DNA of 64,000 bases, from positions 124,001 to 188,000 of the forward strand of contig CACJML010000003.1 of assembly GCA_902594515.1 (NCBI GenBank), given 5' to 3'. A program made the position numbers and the translations under genes. Below the pieces are notes generated by a model, which saw nothing but the letters and a program-made list of their open reading frames with translations, did not search any database and was not told the origin of the DNA. Below, piece after piece: positions 49,263 to 59,889 of this stretch. This DNA is from an uncultured SAR86 cluster bacterium. Lineage in GTDB: Bacteria > Pseudomonadota > Gammaproteobacteria > Magnimaribacterales > D2472. Within the stretch, counting starts at the first letter, position 1. Every line of letters begins with the position of its first letter.

Positions 49263-49852
49263 GACTATCTTTTTCAAACGTCCTAGTATTTTTAGCTACC
49301 TTAATAAGCTTAGCTACTTTTTTTGGGCAAAATCAACTTACTTTTTATTTAACATTTTTAAAGCCTGAAATAATTAATGGCTTTCTAAGTTTTATCCCAA
49401 TTGAAAAAACCTACCTGGAAGGTTTTGAGTTTTGGAGATTATTGTCTCCCGTATTTCTTCATTTCTCAGTTGCACATTTAGCTTTCAATTCATTGTGGAT
49501 TTATATTTTGGGTAACAGAATTGAAGATATAGAGGGCTACAAAAAGTTAATTTTTCTTATTCTTTTTTCTGGCATCCTTAGTAATTTTGCTGAATCCGCT
49601 GTATCAGGAGCTATTATTTTTGGTGGGTTATCTGGTTGTGTTTATGCTTTACTTGGTTTTTGCTATATCAGAGAGTTCATTCAGAAAAGATATGCCTATG
49701 GAATGCCTCCCGCAATATATATCTTTATGATTGTTTGGTTAGCACTAGGTTACTTGGATATTTTGAATCTTTTTGGTTTTGGTAAGATTGCCAATACAGC
49801 TCATTTGACTGGGCTAATTTGCGGTATATCATTTGCACTAATTAAAAAATGA
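49259..49852 (+). CDS. rhomboid family intramembrane serine protease
   Basis: HFSVAHLAFNSLWIYILG; catalytic GLSG; AHLTGLICG; TTG start overlapping nadK stop. Confidence 0.88.
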   Translation: MRLSFSNVLVFLATLISLATFFGQNQLTFYLTFLKPEIINGFLSFIPIEKTYLEGFEFWRLLSPVFLHFSVAHLAFNSLWIYILGNRIEDIEGYKKLIFLILFSGILSNFAESAVSGAIIFGGLSGCVYALLGFCYIREFIQKRYAYGMPPAIYIFMIVWLALGYLDILNLFGFGKIANTAHLTGLICGISFALIKK

Positions 49853-50691
49853 GTAATTCCAAAGCCATAAAAAAAGCTGTACTGCCTGTTGCAGGCCTAG
49901 GTACAAGATTTCTTCCTGCATCTAAGGCAATACCCAAAGAAATGCTCCCAATTGTGGATACTCCTCTGGTTGAGTTTGCTGTTAGAGAAGCAGTAGAAGC
50001 AGGAATAGAAGAAATAATTTTCATTACAAGTCATACAAAAAGGCCAATTGAAGATCATTTTAAAAGAAATCAGGAGCTTGAAACACAACTACTGAGCTCA
50101 GATAAAAAGGACTATCTAGATCGTATCAACCTTAAAGAGTATGAAGGAGTAAAATTTTCTTTTATCAGGCAAAGAGATCAAAAAGGCCTTGGAGATGCAG
50201 TTTTGCAGGCTTCGCATCTAATAAATCCTGATGAATATTTTGCAATATTGTTAGCAGATGATTTGTTTGATGGTACACCGGGGATCACATCTCAACTTTT
50301 AAGTGCATTTGAATCTCATCAAAGAAGTATTATTGCAATTAATGAAGTAACTGATGAAGAGACAAAAAAATATGGCGTGATTGATGGTGAAATTATTTCA
50401 GAGAATTTAACTATGATTAAAGAAATAGTTGAAAAGCCCCAATCAAATCCCCCAAGCAACCTCGCTGTTACAGGCAGGTATTTACTTAAAGGTAGCATTC
50501 TGGAATCTTTAAAAACAATAAAGCCTGGCTTTGGCAATGAGATTCAATTGACTGATGCTATTTCAATGCTTCTTAAAGAGGATGAAGTTTTTGGATTAAA
50601 ATACAAGGCAGAAAAGTTTGACTGTGGCTCAAGAGAGGGTTTTATTAAGGCAAATATTCATTTTGCAAGGAAACAAAAGATAATAATTTGA
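49849..50691 (+). CDS. galU: UTP-glucose-1-phosphate uridylyltransferase
   Basis: KAVLPVAGLGTRFLPASKAIPKEMLPIVDTPLV. Confidence 0.95.
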   Translation: MSNSKAIKKAVLPVAGLGTRFLPASKAIPKEMLPIVDTPLVEFAVREAVEAGIEEIIFITSHTKRPIEDHFKRNQELETQLLSSDKKDYLDRINLKEYEGVKFSFIRQRDQKGLGDAVLQASHLINPDEYFAILLADDLFDGTPGITSQLLSAFESHQRSIIAINEVTDEETKKYGVIDGEIISENLTMIKEIVEKPQSNPPSNLAVTGRYLLKGSILESLKTIKPGFGNEIQLTDAISMLLKEDEVFGLKYKAEKFDCGSREGFIKANIHFARKQKIII

Positions 50692-51686
50692 TAGATTTAG
50701 TATTAAAGCTAACAAGGTTGTTACCACCTGAGACTTCACACTCTATAAGTCTTATCCTTCTGAAAATTGCTCATAAATTAAATCTATACTCTTTTTTTGG
50801 GATTTCACCTAGATTTGCATTAAGAGAACCGTTCAAATTTAAAAATTTAATTTTTAAAAACAGGCTTGGAACAGCAGCAGGTCTCGATAAAAATGGTGAT
50901 TATATAGGGGCTTTAGGTGATTTGGGGTTCGGATTTTTAGAAGTTGGAACTGTTACTCCAAAGCCACAATCTGGTAATGCAAAACCAAGAGTTTTTAGAT
51001 TCACTAAAGAGAAATCCGTGATTAATAGGTTAGGCTTTAATAATAAGGGCTTAGATCACCTGATTAAGAATTTAAAGAAGTCAAAATATGATGGTGTATT
51101 AGGAGTAAACATAGGTGCAAATAAAGACTCTGATGAAAAAGAGCGCATAAAAGATTATTTATGTTGTTTCAGGGGAGTAGCAGACTATGCAGATTATATT
51201 ACGATTAATATATCTTCACCCAACACTCCTGGTCTCAGAGATTTGCACTCCAAAGAAAACATAAGAGAGCTTCTTAGTAAAATTCAAATTGAACGAGAAA
51301 AACTAAATTTTTTAAACCCTGTTTTTTTGAAAATAAGCCCTGATGAGGACCCTAATACCCATCGAGAAATCATTAGATCCTTAATAGATTTTAATTTGGA
51401 TGGCTTAATAGCAACAAATACCACAATTCACAGAAACTCATCCCATAACAGCTTAATTAGAGAGACTGATGGAGGGCTTTCAGGGGAACTACTATTTGAA
51501 AAATCGAATGAAGTTCTAAAAAATATAGCAAATAATATTAGTCATAACCTTCTGATAATTGGTGTAGGAGGGGTAAACAGCAAAGATTCATTCAATCATA
51601 AACTCAATTTAGGGGCGTCCTTGGTTCAGATTTATACAGGATTTATTTTTCACGGCCCCAAATTAATAAAAGAAATACTCAGATAG
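50688..51686 (+). CDS. pyrD: dihydroorotate dehydrogenase (quinone)
   Basis: GTAAGLDKNGDYIGALGDLGFGFLEVGTVTPKPQSGNAKPRVFR; NISSPNTPGLRDL; GGLSGELL; TTG start overlapping galU stop. Confidence 0.94.
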   Translation: MIDLVLKLTRLLPPETSHSISLILLKIAHKLNLYSFFGISPRFALREPFKFKNLIFKNRLGTAAGLDKNGDYIGALGDLGFGFLEVGTVTPKPQSGNAKPRVFRFTKEKSVINRLGFNNKGLDHLIKNLKKSKYDGVLGVNIGANKDSDEKERIKDYLCCFRGVADYADYITINISSPNTPGLRDLHSKENIRELLSKIQIEREKLNFLNPVFLKISPDEDPNTHREIIRSLIDFNLDGLIATNTTIHRNSSHNSLIRETDGGLSGELLFEKSNEVLKNIANNISHNLLIIGVGGVNSKDSFNHKLNLGASLVQIYTGFIFHGPKLIKEILR

Positions 51687-51689
51687 AGA

Positions 51690-52124
51690 ATGGAATTAAT
51701 TATTCCTCTTTTAGTTATATTATTTTTAGCTGGATCTATAAGTTATCTAAGACCCTCAAAAAAGATGAAGTTTCTTGCTGAATTAAGGCTTTCAGCTATG
51801 AAGCTTGGATTCAAGATTGATTCGTCGAACGCTATGAAAGGGATTTTTAAAAACGACCAATCTGATTTAGTTTCATACCAACTAAGGAACACTACCTTTA
51901 TAAAAAAAGGGCAGTTTGTAAGAGAGGGAGACGCAATGAATTTATATGATCCGGCGTCTTTAAAATTTGATCAAAACTTTCAAAATATTGAAGAAAAAAT
52001 TAATCAATTACCACAATCAGTACTTGAAATTATTTTTTTTGAGTCCAATATAGCTATCCTTTGGGATGAAAAATTAGGTATGGAAGAGTTGAAAAAAATT
52101 CATCGTTCCATAAATAAGTTTTAA
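51690..52124 (+). CDS. conserved membrane-anchored protein, unknown function
   Basis: 144 aa with N-terminal TM, embedded between pyrD and topA. Confidence 0.6.
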   Translation: MELIIPLLVILFLAGSISYLRPSKKMKFLAELRLSAMKLGFKIDSSNAMKGIFKNDQSDLVSYQLRNTTFIKKGQFVREGDAMNLYDPASLKFDQNFQNIEEKINQLPQSVLEIIFFESNIAILWDEKLGMEELKKIHRSINKF

Positions 52125-52143
52125 TTAAGTACAAAATAATTCA

Positions 52144-54738
52144 ATGCCATCAAGTCTTGTAATAGTAGAGTCACCAGCAAAAGCAAAGACTATTTCTAAA
52201 TATTTAGGTGATGAATATATTGTTAAATCAAGTGTAGGACACATTCGTGACCTTCCTAAAAAAGGTATTAAGTCGGGTGCCAAACGAAATATAATTCCCA
52301 AAAATCTTCCAGCTGATGAAAAGGCAAGATTAAAAAAAATTAATGAAAGAAAAAGATTAATTAACAGAATGGGAGTTGATCCTGATAGCAACTGGAAGGC
52401 TACTTATCAAATTATTCCTGAAAAAGAGAAAGTTATTAAAGAGCTTAAAGCCTCTGCTAAGAAAGTTGAAAATATTCTTCTTGCAACGGACCTAGATAGA
52501 GAGGGTGAAGCAATTGCTTGGCATTTAAAAGAGGCTTTAGGTCCAGAAAAATATAATTTTCAAAGAGTAAGGTTTAATGCGATTACGAAGGATTCAATCA
52601 TTGAAGCATTTTCCGATCCAAAAGAGATAGATCAGAACTTAGTCAATGCTCAGCAAGCAAGAAGATTTCTTGATAGAGTGGTTGGATTTGAACTTTCACC
52701 CTTGCTTTGGGCAAAAATTGCAAGGAATTTGTCTGCAGGAAGAGTTCAATCAGTTGCACTAAGACTACTAGTCGAAAAAGAAAAAAGTATCAAAGAATTC
52801 AAACCTGAAGAATTTTGGGATGTAAGTTTTGTTGCAAAAGATACAAATAATGTCCAGATAAATTTTGATTTACCTAGAAAAAAAACTGATCCACTTCTCT
52901 CAGCTGAAGAGGCAAAAAGTATTCAAGCTCTAATAGAAAATACCAGCCTTAACATTTCATCAATTTCACAAAGACCTGTTAAAACAAAACCAAAGCCTCC
53001 ATTTATTACATCTACTCTTCAACAAGCTGCAAGCACTAGATTGGGTTTTAATGTCAAAAGGACAATGAGGGTTGCACAGAAATTATATGAAAATGGCTAT
53101 ATAACCTATATGAGAACCGATGCTCCTTCACTCTCAAAAGAGTCTATACAGGATGCAAGAGCATTCATTGGTGATGATCTTGGTTCTAGTTATTTAACGA
53201 ATGCTCCAAGAATCTATTCATCACAAGAAAATGCGCAAGAGGCTCATGAAGCCATCAGGCCTACGAGTGCATCAAGGAAGCCCGGAATGATAACTTCCTC
53301 TTCAGATGAAGAGCAGCGATTATATGAACTTATTTGGCAACAATTCATAAGTTCTCAGATGCCGGATGCAGAATATTTATCAACTTCAGCAAAAGTAAAT
53401 CTAGAAGGATATGAATTTGTTGCTAGAGGTAGAGAGGTTGTATTTGATGGATTCACCAAAGTCATGCCGCCACGTAAAGATGAAGATGCAATTTTGCCTC
53501 CACTTGCAGAAGGAGATACCTTAAATCTTGTTGATCTTAAAAATGAAAAGAAGTTTACAAAACCACCCGCCAGGTTTTCTGAAGCCGCACTTGTTAAAGA
53601 ACTCGAAAAAAGAGGTATTGGCAGACCATCAACTTATGCAAACATTATTTCTACCATTCAAGACAGAGGCTATGTATCAATTGAGAACAGAAGGTTCTTT
53701 GTTAAAAAAATAGGAATGATTGTTTCAGATAGATTAGTGGAAAGCTTCGATGACATTATGGATTATGGCTTTACTGCAAACTTTGAGACACAACTTGATG
53801 ATATTGCGAATGGAACTAAGGATTGGATCACAGTATTAAACTCATATTATGAAGCGTTCCAAGATGATCTTAAAAATGCTTCTGATCCAGAAATGGGAAT
53901 GAGAGGTAATAAGGCAACCCCTACTAATATTAATTGTCCTCAATGCGGAACAAATAAGCTAAATATCAGAAATGCAAGCAACGGAGTTTTTCTTGGGTGT
54001 GCAGGATACAGATTAGAAGGAGATGAACAATGCAAAAAAACACTAAACCTAATTTCTGGTGATGAAGCTATAAGTGTTGACGATCAAGAAGAAGCAGAAA
54101 ATTTAGTTATTAAAAAGAGATGTCCTCTCTGTGATACAAGCATGGATAACTATTTAATTGATGAGCATCATAAGTTGCATGTTTGTTCAAATAATCCTGA
54201 CTGCAAAGGAGTCATCGTTGAAGAGGGGAACTTTAAGATCAAGGGATATGATGGCCCAACATTGGAATGTCACAAATGCGGAGCAGATATGCAGCTTAAA
54301 ACAGGTAGGTATGGCAAATACTTTGGTTGCAGCAACGATAATTGTGGTGCGACAAGAAGATTGCAAAGAAATGGAGAGCCCTATCCAATATTTATGGATC
54401 CAATTGCATTAGAAGATCTTAAGTGTAAAAAAGTTGATGACTATTATCTTTTAAGGGATAGCCTTAAAGGATTATTTCTAGCAGCTAGCCAGTTTCCTAA
54501 AAACAGAGAAACAAGAGCACCTTCTGTAGAGGAATTAAAGATGGCAGGTAGTCAACTACCAGAAAAACATCAATACCTTTTAACAGCTCCAAGTCATGCT
54601 GAATCAGGTCATCCATATATCATTAGATACAATAAGGCTGAAGATGTTCATTATTTATCAGCCGAAAATGAAGGAAAAAAAACCGGAATTAGCTCAACAT
54701 TTGAATCAGGTACCTGGGTAACAAAGTCCAAAAAATAG
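52144..54738 (+). CDS. topA: DNA topoisomerase I
   Basis: LVIVESPAKAKTISKYLG; ATDLDREGEAIAWHL; YITYMRTDAPSLS; C-terminal Cys zinc-finger repeats. Confidence 0.96.
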   Translation: MPSSLVIVESPAKAKTISKYLGDEYIVKSSVGHIRDLPKKGIKSGAKRNIIPKNLPADEKARLKKINERKRLINRMGVDPDSNWKATYQIIPEKEKVIKELKASAKKVENILLATDLDREGEAIAWHLKEALGPEKYNFQRVRFNAITKDSIIEAFSDPKEIDQNLVNAQQARRFLDRVVGFELSPLLWAKIARNLSAGRVQSVALRLLVEKEKSIKEFKPEEFWDVSFVAKDTNNVQINFDLPRKKTDPLLSAEEAKSIQALIENTSLNISSISQRPVKTKPKPPFITSTLQQAASTRLGFNVKRTMRVAQKLYENGYITYMRTDAPSLSKESIQDARAFIGDDLGSSYLTNAPRIYSSQENAQEAHEAIRPTSASRKPGMITSSSDEEQRLYELIWQQFISSQMPDAEYLSTSAKVNLEGYEFVARGREVVFDGFTKVMPPRKDEDAILPPLAEGDTLNLVDLKNEKKFTKPPARFSEAALVKELEKRGIGRPSTYANIISTIQDRGYVSIENRRFFVKKIGMIVSDRLVESFDDIMDYGFTANFETQLDDIANGTKDWITVLNSYYEAFQDDLKNASDPEMGMRGNKATPTNINCPQCGTNKLNIRNASNGVFLGCAGYRLEGDEQCKKTLNLISGDEAISVDDQEEAENLVIKKRCPLCDTSMDNYLIDEHHKLHVCSNNPDCKGVIVEEGNFKIKGYDGPTLECHKCGADMQLKTGRYGKYFGCSNDNCGATRRLQRNGEPYPIFMDPIALEDLKCKKVDDYYLLRDSLKGLFLAASQFPKNRETRAPSVEELKMAGSQLPEKHQYLLTAPSHAESGHPYIIRYNKAEDVHYLSAENEGKKTGISSTFESGTWVTKSKK

Positions 54739-54774
54739 CCTTTTAAAAATTTATCTTTATGTTAAGGTCAATAT

Positions 54775-55032
54775 ATGTCTAATTATCTCGAACTAACACA
54801 ATTACCAGACGGGACAATCGTCCTTAGAAGATCAGATGATCATGAAAATCCAATTGTTAAAATTGAATTTGGTAAAGAATCAAAAGACTTTCTGAATGGG
54901 GAAGAGTTAGCTGTAGCTAAAGAAATGATCAGAGCTGGAATAGAGAGCGTGAGCGGAAATGTTATAGACTTCGACGAGTTTTTTGATTCAAAAATGCAAC
55001 GTGTTTCTAAGAAACCAGTTACTGTGCATTAA
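54775..55032 (+). CDS. small conserved hypothetical protein
   Basis: 85 aa ORF between topA and lexA; acidic, soluble. Confidence 0.6.
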   Translation: MSNYLELTQLPDGTIVLRRSDDHENPIVKIEFGKESKDFLNGEELAVAKEMIRAGIESVSGNVIDFDEFFDSKMQRVSKKPVTVH

Positions 55033-55637
55033 TTTTTTCTTATTAACCCTACACCGATACCTTCAACTTCTGCTGATTCGTTTCTGAGATCAATATGAAT
55101 TGGATCGAAATCTTTGTTAGCAGGCTTTAGCAATAATTTATGATTTTCTTTAAAAATATATTTTAAAGTAACATCATCTTCAGTTCTGACGACAGCCAAA
55201 TCACCATTTTTGAAATCATTAGTTTTATGAATGGCCACTAGATCATCTTCATAGATGCCATCCTCTATCATTGATAGTCCTTTGACCTTAAGAAAATAAT
55301 CTACGTTTCTAGAAAATAAACTGGGATCAACATTAATTTCTCTTTCTATGTTTTCGGATGCCAGGGTTGCAGAACCTGCTGCTACCAAGCCAATAACTGG
55401 AACACTTCCACCTGATGAACTTTTTTTGTTTTTAATACTGATTCCTCTGGAAGAACCCCCAGCAATGGAAATGATATCTTTCTTTTCCAACGCGCGCAGA
55501 TGACTCTCTGCAGCATTTGGAGATTTAAAGCCCAATTTTTGGCAAATTTCAGCTCTTGTAGGCGGGAATCCTGTCTTATTAATACTTTCTTCTATACAAT
55601 TTAAAACTTTAGATTGTTGTGCAGTTAAATCTTTCAT
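55029..55637 (-). CDS. lexA: LexA repressor
   Basis: LTAQQSKVLNCIEESINKTGFPPTRAEICQKLGFKSPNAAESHLRALEKKDII; KVKGLSMIEDGIYEDDLVAI; Ala-Gly cleavage site (GLVAAGSA). Confidence 0.95.
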   Translation of the reverse strand: MKDLTAQQSKVLNCIEESINKTGFPPTRAEICQKLGFKSPNAAESHLRALEKKDIISIAGGSSRGISIKNKKSSSGGSVPVIGLVAAGSATLASENIEREINVDPSLFSRNVDYFLKVKGLSMIEDGIYEDDLVAIHKTNDFKNGDLAVVRTEDDVTLKYIFKENHKLLLKPANKDFDPIHIDLRNESAEVEGIGVGLIRKN

Positions 55638-55648
55638 AATTTAAAAAA

Positions 55649-55668
55649 TACTATATATTTATACAGTA
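55649..55668. promoter_or_regulatory. candidate LexA (SOS) box
   Basis: TACTATATATTTATACAGTA, close to consensus TACTGTATATATATACAGTA, between divergent lexA and 5'-nucleotidase. Confidence 0.75.
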
Positions 55669-55687
55669 TAAAAATTTATTAAACATT

Positions 55688-56584
55688 ATGCAACCAGAAC
55701 GTTCAAAGCTAACTATAGGTATATCATCGAGAGCTTTATTCAATCTAAATAATAGTCATGAAATTTTTGTAAACGAAGGAGTTGATGCCTATAAAAATTA
55801 TCAAATTAAGAATGAAAATAAGATACTTGAACCTGGTGATGGCTTTAGCTTAGTTAAAAAGATTTTAAATCTAAATAGCTATTTTTCTGATGATCAAAGA
55901 GTTGAAGTAGTTCTGCTATCAAGAAACACAGCTGATACTGGTCTGCGAGTATTTAATTCAATTGAAGAATATGGACTCAATATTTCTAGGGCAGTGTTTT
56001 GTGGAGGAGAGAGCCCATATAAATATGTGGAAGCTTTTGAAGTTGATCTTTTTTTATCAGCTAGCACAGAGGACGTTAAGAGGGCAATTGAAAATGGAGT
56101 CGCTGCAGCAAAAATTCTTTCATCAAAATCCAGACCACTATCTAAGGACAAAGAATTAAGAATTGCCTTTGATGGTGACTCAGTAATATTTTCTGATGAA
56201 GCAGAAAAATTATTTGAGGAGAAAGGTTTAAAAGCTTTTCTAGAAAACGAAAAGCAATCTAGGTCTCCTCTAAAAGCTGGCCCTTTTAAGTTATTTCTTG
56301 TGGAGTTAAATAAAATCCAGTCTGAATTAGATCCAGATGATTGTCCTATTAGAACAGCATTGGTGACTGCTCGATCAGCCCCTTCGCATAAAAGAGTTAT
56401 TGAGACCCTGCGAGATTGGGGTGTCAGAATAGATGAGTCCCTTTTTTTAGGTGGTATGGATAAGGGGGAGTTTTTATCTTCTTTTAATGCAGATATTTTT
56501 TTTGATGATCAACATAAGAATATTGAAGAGGCTTCTGATAAAGTAGCAGCAGGACATGTTCTATACGGTGTAAAAAATAAATGA
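55688..56584 (+). CDS. cytosolic 5'-nucleotidase family protein
   Basis: LTIGISSRALFNL; AFDGDSVIFSDEAEKLFEEKGL; FKLFLVELNKIQ; TARSAPSHKRVIETLRDWGVRIDESLFLGGMDK. Confidence 0.85.
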   Translation: MQPERSKLTIGISSRALFNLNNSHEIFVNEGVDAYKNYQIKNENKILEPGDGFSLVKKILNLNSYFSDDQRVEVVLLSRNTADTGLRVFNSIEEYGLNISRAVFCGGESPYKYVEAFEVDLFLSASTEDVKRAIENGVAAAKILSSKSRPLSKDKELRIAFDGDSVIFSDEAEKLFEEKGLKAFLENEKQSRSPLKAGPFKLFLVELNKIQSELDPDDCPIRTALVTARSAPSHKRVIETLRDWGVRIDESLFLGGMDKGEFLSSFNADIFFDDQHKNIEEASDKVAAGHVLYGVKNK

Positions 56585-57180
56585 AAATAGCTTGCTTTGA
56601 TATGGAGGGCACACTCACTCCTGAAATTTGGGAACAAGTCGCACTTGATACCGGTATTGAAGGTTTTAATAAAACCACTAGAGATATTCCAGATTATGGT
56701 GAGTTGATGGATTTTAGACTAGATTTAATGGCATCAAATAATCTAGGCATTTCTGATGTTCAAAACGCAGTTAATAAACTTGATTTACTAGATGGTGCAA
56801 AAGTTTTTCTTGACGAGATCAAAGAGAGTTTTCAGGTTGTTATTCTATCTGATACATTTCATGAATTTGCATCACCTCTTATGAAGAAGATGGGTTATCC
56901 ATTATTGCTTTGTCATAATTTAGATATTGACCAGGATGGATCAATTAAAGGTTACAAACTTCGACATACCAAAGCAAAGCGACAAGCCATAGAAGCTTTT
57001 CAATCAATAGGATATGAGTGCTTAGCGGCAGGAGACTCATATAATGATATTCAAATGTTTGATGTTGCAGATCATGCTTTTTTTATGAATGCTCCAGAAA
57101 AGATCGTAATGGAATTTCCAAAAATACCTTCCTTTAATAAATATGATGATCTCAAAAAAGCTTTTTTAGAAGTGGCATGA
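56581..57180 (+). CDS. thrH: bifunctional phosphoserine phosphatase/homoserine phosphotransferase (HAD family)
   Basis: [52 protein letters not shown]. Confidence 0.9.
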   Translation: MKIACFDMEGTLTPEIWEQVALDTGIEGFNKTTRDIPDYGELMDFRLDLMASNNLGISDVQNAVNKLDLLDGAKVFLDEIKESFQVVILSDTFHEFASPLMKKMGYPLLLCHNLDIDQDGSIKGYKLRHTKAKRQAIEAFQSIGYECLAAGDSYNDIQMFDVADHAFFMNAPEKIVMEFPKIPSFNKYDDLKKAFLEVA

Positions 57181-57845
57181 AAATAAAAAAAGATTTTAGC
57201 CTTGATGGCTATGAAAGACCTAAACTTGAGGTTCCAAATAAAGAATCAAAGCTACTTCTCCATAGTTGCTGTGCTCCATGTGCTGGAGAAATTATGGAAG
57301 CAATTGCATCCTCAGAGATTAAAACAACTGTTTTTTTCTACAATCCAAACATTCATCCCAAGGAAGAGTACGAGATACGCAAAGACGAAAATAAAAGGTT
57401 TTGTGATCAGTTAGGCTTTGAATTTATCGATGCTGACTACGACAAAGAAAACTGGTTTGAGCGAATTAAAGGACTTGAAAATGAGCCTGAAAGAGGTGCC
57501 AGATGTACAAAATGTTTTGATATGAGGTTTGAGCGCTCGGCTTTATTTGCACATGAACATGACTTTCCAACTTTTGCTACCACACTTGGAATTTCAAGAT
57601 GGAAAGATATGAAACAAATTAATGACAGTGGTCATCGAGCTGCATCAAGGTATCAAAAAGTAAACTATTGGGATTTTAATTGGAGAAAACAGGGTGGCTC
57701 ATCAAGGATGATTGAAATTTCAAAACGAGAGAACTTTTATCAACAAGAATACTGTGGATGTGTTTATAGTCTCAGAGATACCAATAAGTGGAGAATGTCT
57801 CAAAACAAGCCTCGCATAATTAGAGGTATTAAATTCTATAATTAA
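57177..57845 (+). CDS. queH: epoxyqueuosine reductase QueH family
   Basis: [49 protein letters not shown]. Confidence 0.9.
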   Translation: MKIKKDFSLDGYERPKLEVPNKESKLLLHSCCAPCAGEIMEAIASSEIKTTVFFYNPNIHPKEEYEIRKDENKRFCDQLGFEFIDADYDKENWFERIKGLENEPERGARCTKCFDMRFERSALFAHEHDFPTFATTLGISRWKDMKQINDSGHRAASRYQKVNYWDFNWRKQGGSSRMIEISKRENFYQQEYCGCVYSLRDTNKWRMSQNKPRIIRGIKFYN

Positions 57846-57857
57846 TTTGGGAAATCG

Positions 57858-57871
57858 AATCCCGAGGGATT
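57858..57871. promoter_or_regulatory. 14-bp inverted repeat in the prpB leader
   Basis: AATCCC-GA-GGGATT, between queH stop and prpB ATG (57886). Confidence 0.5.
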
Positions 57872-57885
57872 ACAATACCTGCTCG

Positions 57886-58767
57886 ATGGAAAGTCCAGGG
57901 AAAAAATTCAGAGAAGCTATAGCAGATAATAACCCATTGATGGTTGTCGGCGCAGTAAATGCATATTGTGCAAAAATGGCCGAAAAAGCTGGTCATAAAG
58001 CCCTTTATCTTTCTGGAGCAGGAGTTGCTAATGCATCTTTTGGATTACCTGATTTAGCCATCACAACTCTTAATGATGTTGCTGAAGACTCAAGAAGAAT
58101 TACGCAAGCAACTGATCTACCTCTTTTAATTGATATCGACACAGGCTTTGGTGGTGCATTCAGTATTAGTCGCACTATAAAAGAAATGATTGCTGCTGAT
58201 GTTGCGGCAGTTCATATTGAAGACCAGGTTACTCAAAAAAGATGTGGCCATAGACCAAACAAAAGTCTTGTCGATAAAATTGAAATGAGTGATCGAATAA
58301 AGGCTGCAGTTGATGGTCGAACAGATGAAAGTTTTTTCATCATGGCAAGAACTGATGCATATGCAACCGAAGGGATAGAAGGAGCCATAGATAGATGCAA
58401 AGAATACATCGCTGCTGGAGCTGATGGGTTATTCTTAGAGGCTGTTCATACTTTAGAGGATTACAAGCAATTAAAAGACGCGTTACAAGTTCCTGTTCTT
58501 GCAAACATTACTGAATTTGGAAAGACACCACTTTTTACGGCAGAGGAACTTGCATCAGTTGGAGTTGATATAATGCTTTTTCCTTTATCTGCTTTTAGAG
58601 CAATGAATAAAGCAGCAGAGTCTGTATATCAAGACATTTTTACTAACGGGTCGCAGGCAAATTCTGTAGAAAATATGCAGACAAGAGATGAACTATACGA
58701 GTATTTAAACTATCATTCATTTGAAGAAAAATTAGATGAATTATTCAAACGTAAGGGGAATAAATAA
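57886..58767 (+). CDS. prpB: methylisocitrate lyase
   Basis: [59 protein letters not shown] at 57886 preferred over the track TTG at 57847. Confidence 0.94.
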   Translation: MESPGKKFREAIADNNPLMVVGAVNAYCAKMAEKAGHKALYLSGAGVANASFGLPDLAITTLNDVAEDSRRITQATDLPLLIDIDTGFGGAFSISRTIKEMIAADVAAVHIEDQVTQKRCGHRPNKSLVDKIEMSDRIKAAVDGRTDESFFIMARTDAYATEGIEGAIDRCKEYIAAGADGLFLEAVHTLEDYKQLKDALQVPVLANITEFGKTPLFTAEELASVGVDIMLFPLSAFRAMNKAAESVYQDIFTNGSQANSVENMQTRDELYEYLNYHSFEEKLDELFKRKGNK

Positions 58768-59889
58768 ATGGTTAAAAAGTTAGAGGGTGCAGGACTCCGA
58801 GGACAAGTTGCAGGTGAAACATCGCTTTGTACTGTTGGGCAAGAGGAAGGATTGGCTTATAGGGGTCATAAAATTGAAACCCTTGCTGAAAAAGCTACCT
58901 TTGAAGAGGTTGCTTATCTATTGCTTTATGGGAAGTTACCAAATCAATCAGAACTTGATTCATATAAAGAGCTTCTGAAGGGACAAAGAGACCTACCTCA
59001 GGAACTTAAAGAGGTATTAAAAAAAATACCTGCCAGTGCTCATCCCATGGATGTTATGCGAACTGGTACTTCCATGCTTGGTAACCTCGAAGCAGAAGGA
59101 GACTTCTCAAACCAATTAAATTCAATCAATAGAATGGTTGCAACCATGCCTTCAATTGTTACTTATTGGTATAAGTACTCTCACGATGGCGAGGATATCT
59201 CTTTAGTTAATGATGAGGACACTATGGCAGGTCATTTTCTTCACATTCTTCATGGGAAGACACCTTCAGATTTATTTAGAAGAGTGATGGATGCTTCGTT
59301 AATTTTATATGCAGAACATGAGTTTAATGCTTCAACTTTTACAGCAAGAGTTTGTGCTTCGACTATGTCAGATATTCATTCGTGTGTTGTTGCAGCCATT
59401 GGCTCTTTAAGAGGTCCACTTCATGGTGGAGCAAATGAAGCAGCCATGGAAATGATAGAGAATTGGAAAACAAGAGAAGAAGCTAAAGACAACATCTTAA
59501 AAATGCTTGCCAACAAAGATAAGATTATGGGTTTTGGTCATGCTGTTTACTCAGAGAGAGATCCTAGAAACGCAGTTATTAAAGAATTCTCAAAAGAGCT
59601 TGCCGAAGCTTACGGCGACGATAACCTTTATCAGGTTAGTGAAGAAGTTGAAACTGTTATGTGGGACGAAAAGAAACTTTTCCCAAATGCAGACTTTTTT
59701 CATGCATCAGCTTATTTTTATATGGGGATTCCAACAAAACTATTTACCCCGATCTTCGTCATGTCTCGTGTAACAGGATGGACTGCTCACTGTATGGAGC
59801 AAAGAGCTAATAATAGAATTATTAGACCAAGTGCTGACTACACAGGACCTGAGTCATCTGAATGGGTCAACATAGAAGATAGAGAATAA
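58768..59889 (+). CDS. prpC: 2-methylcitrate synthase
   Basis: [48 protein letters not shown]. Confidence 0.94.
   Translation: MVKKLEGAGLRGQVAGETSLCTVGQEEGLAYRGHKIETLAEKATFEEVAYLLLYGKLPNQSELDSYKELLKGQRDLPQELKEVLKKIPASAHPMDVMRTGTSMLGNLEAEGDFSNQLNSINRMVATMPSIVTYWYKYSHDGEDISLVNDEDTMAGHFLHILHGKTPSDLFRRVMDASLILYAEHEFNASTFTARVCASTMSDIHSCVVAAIGSLRGPLHGGANEAAMEMIENWKTREEAKDNILKMLANKDKIMGFGHAVYSERDPRNAVIKEFSKELAEAYGDDNLYQVSEEVETVMWDEKKLFPNADFFHASAYFYMGIPTKLFTPIFVMSRVTGWTAHCMEQRANNRIIRPSADYTGPESSEWVNIEDRE

Noticed and set aside
57847-57885. TTG-initiated extension of prpB
   Set aside because: [13 protein letters not shown] is not family-like and covers the palindromic leader; ATG at 57886 fits better.
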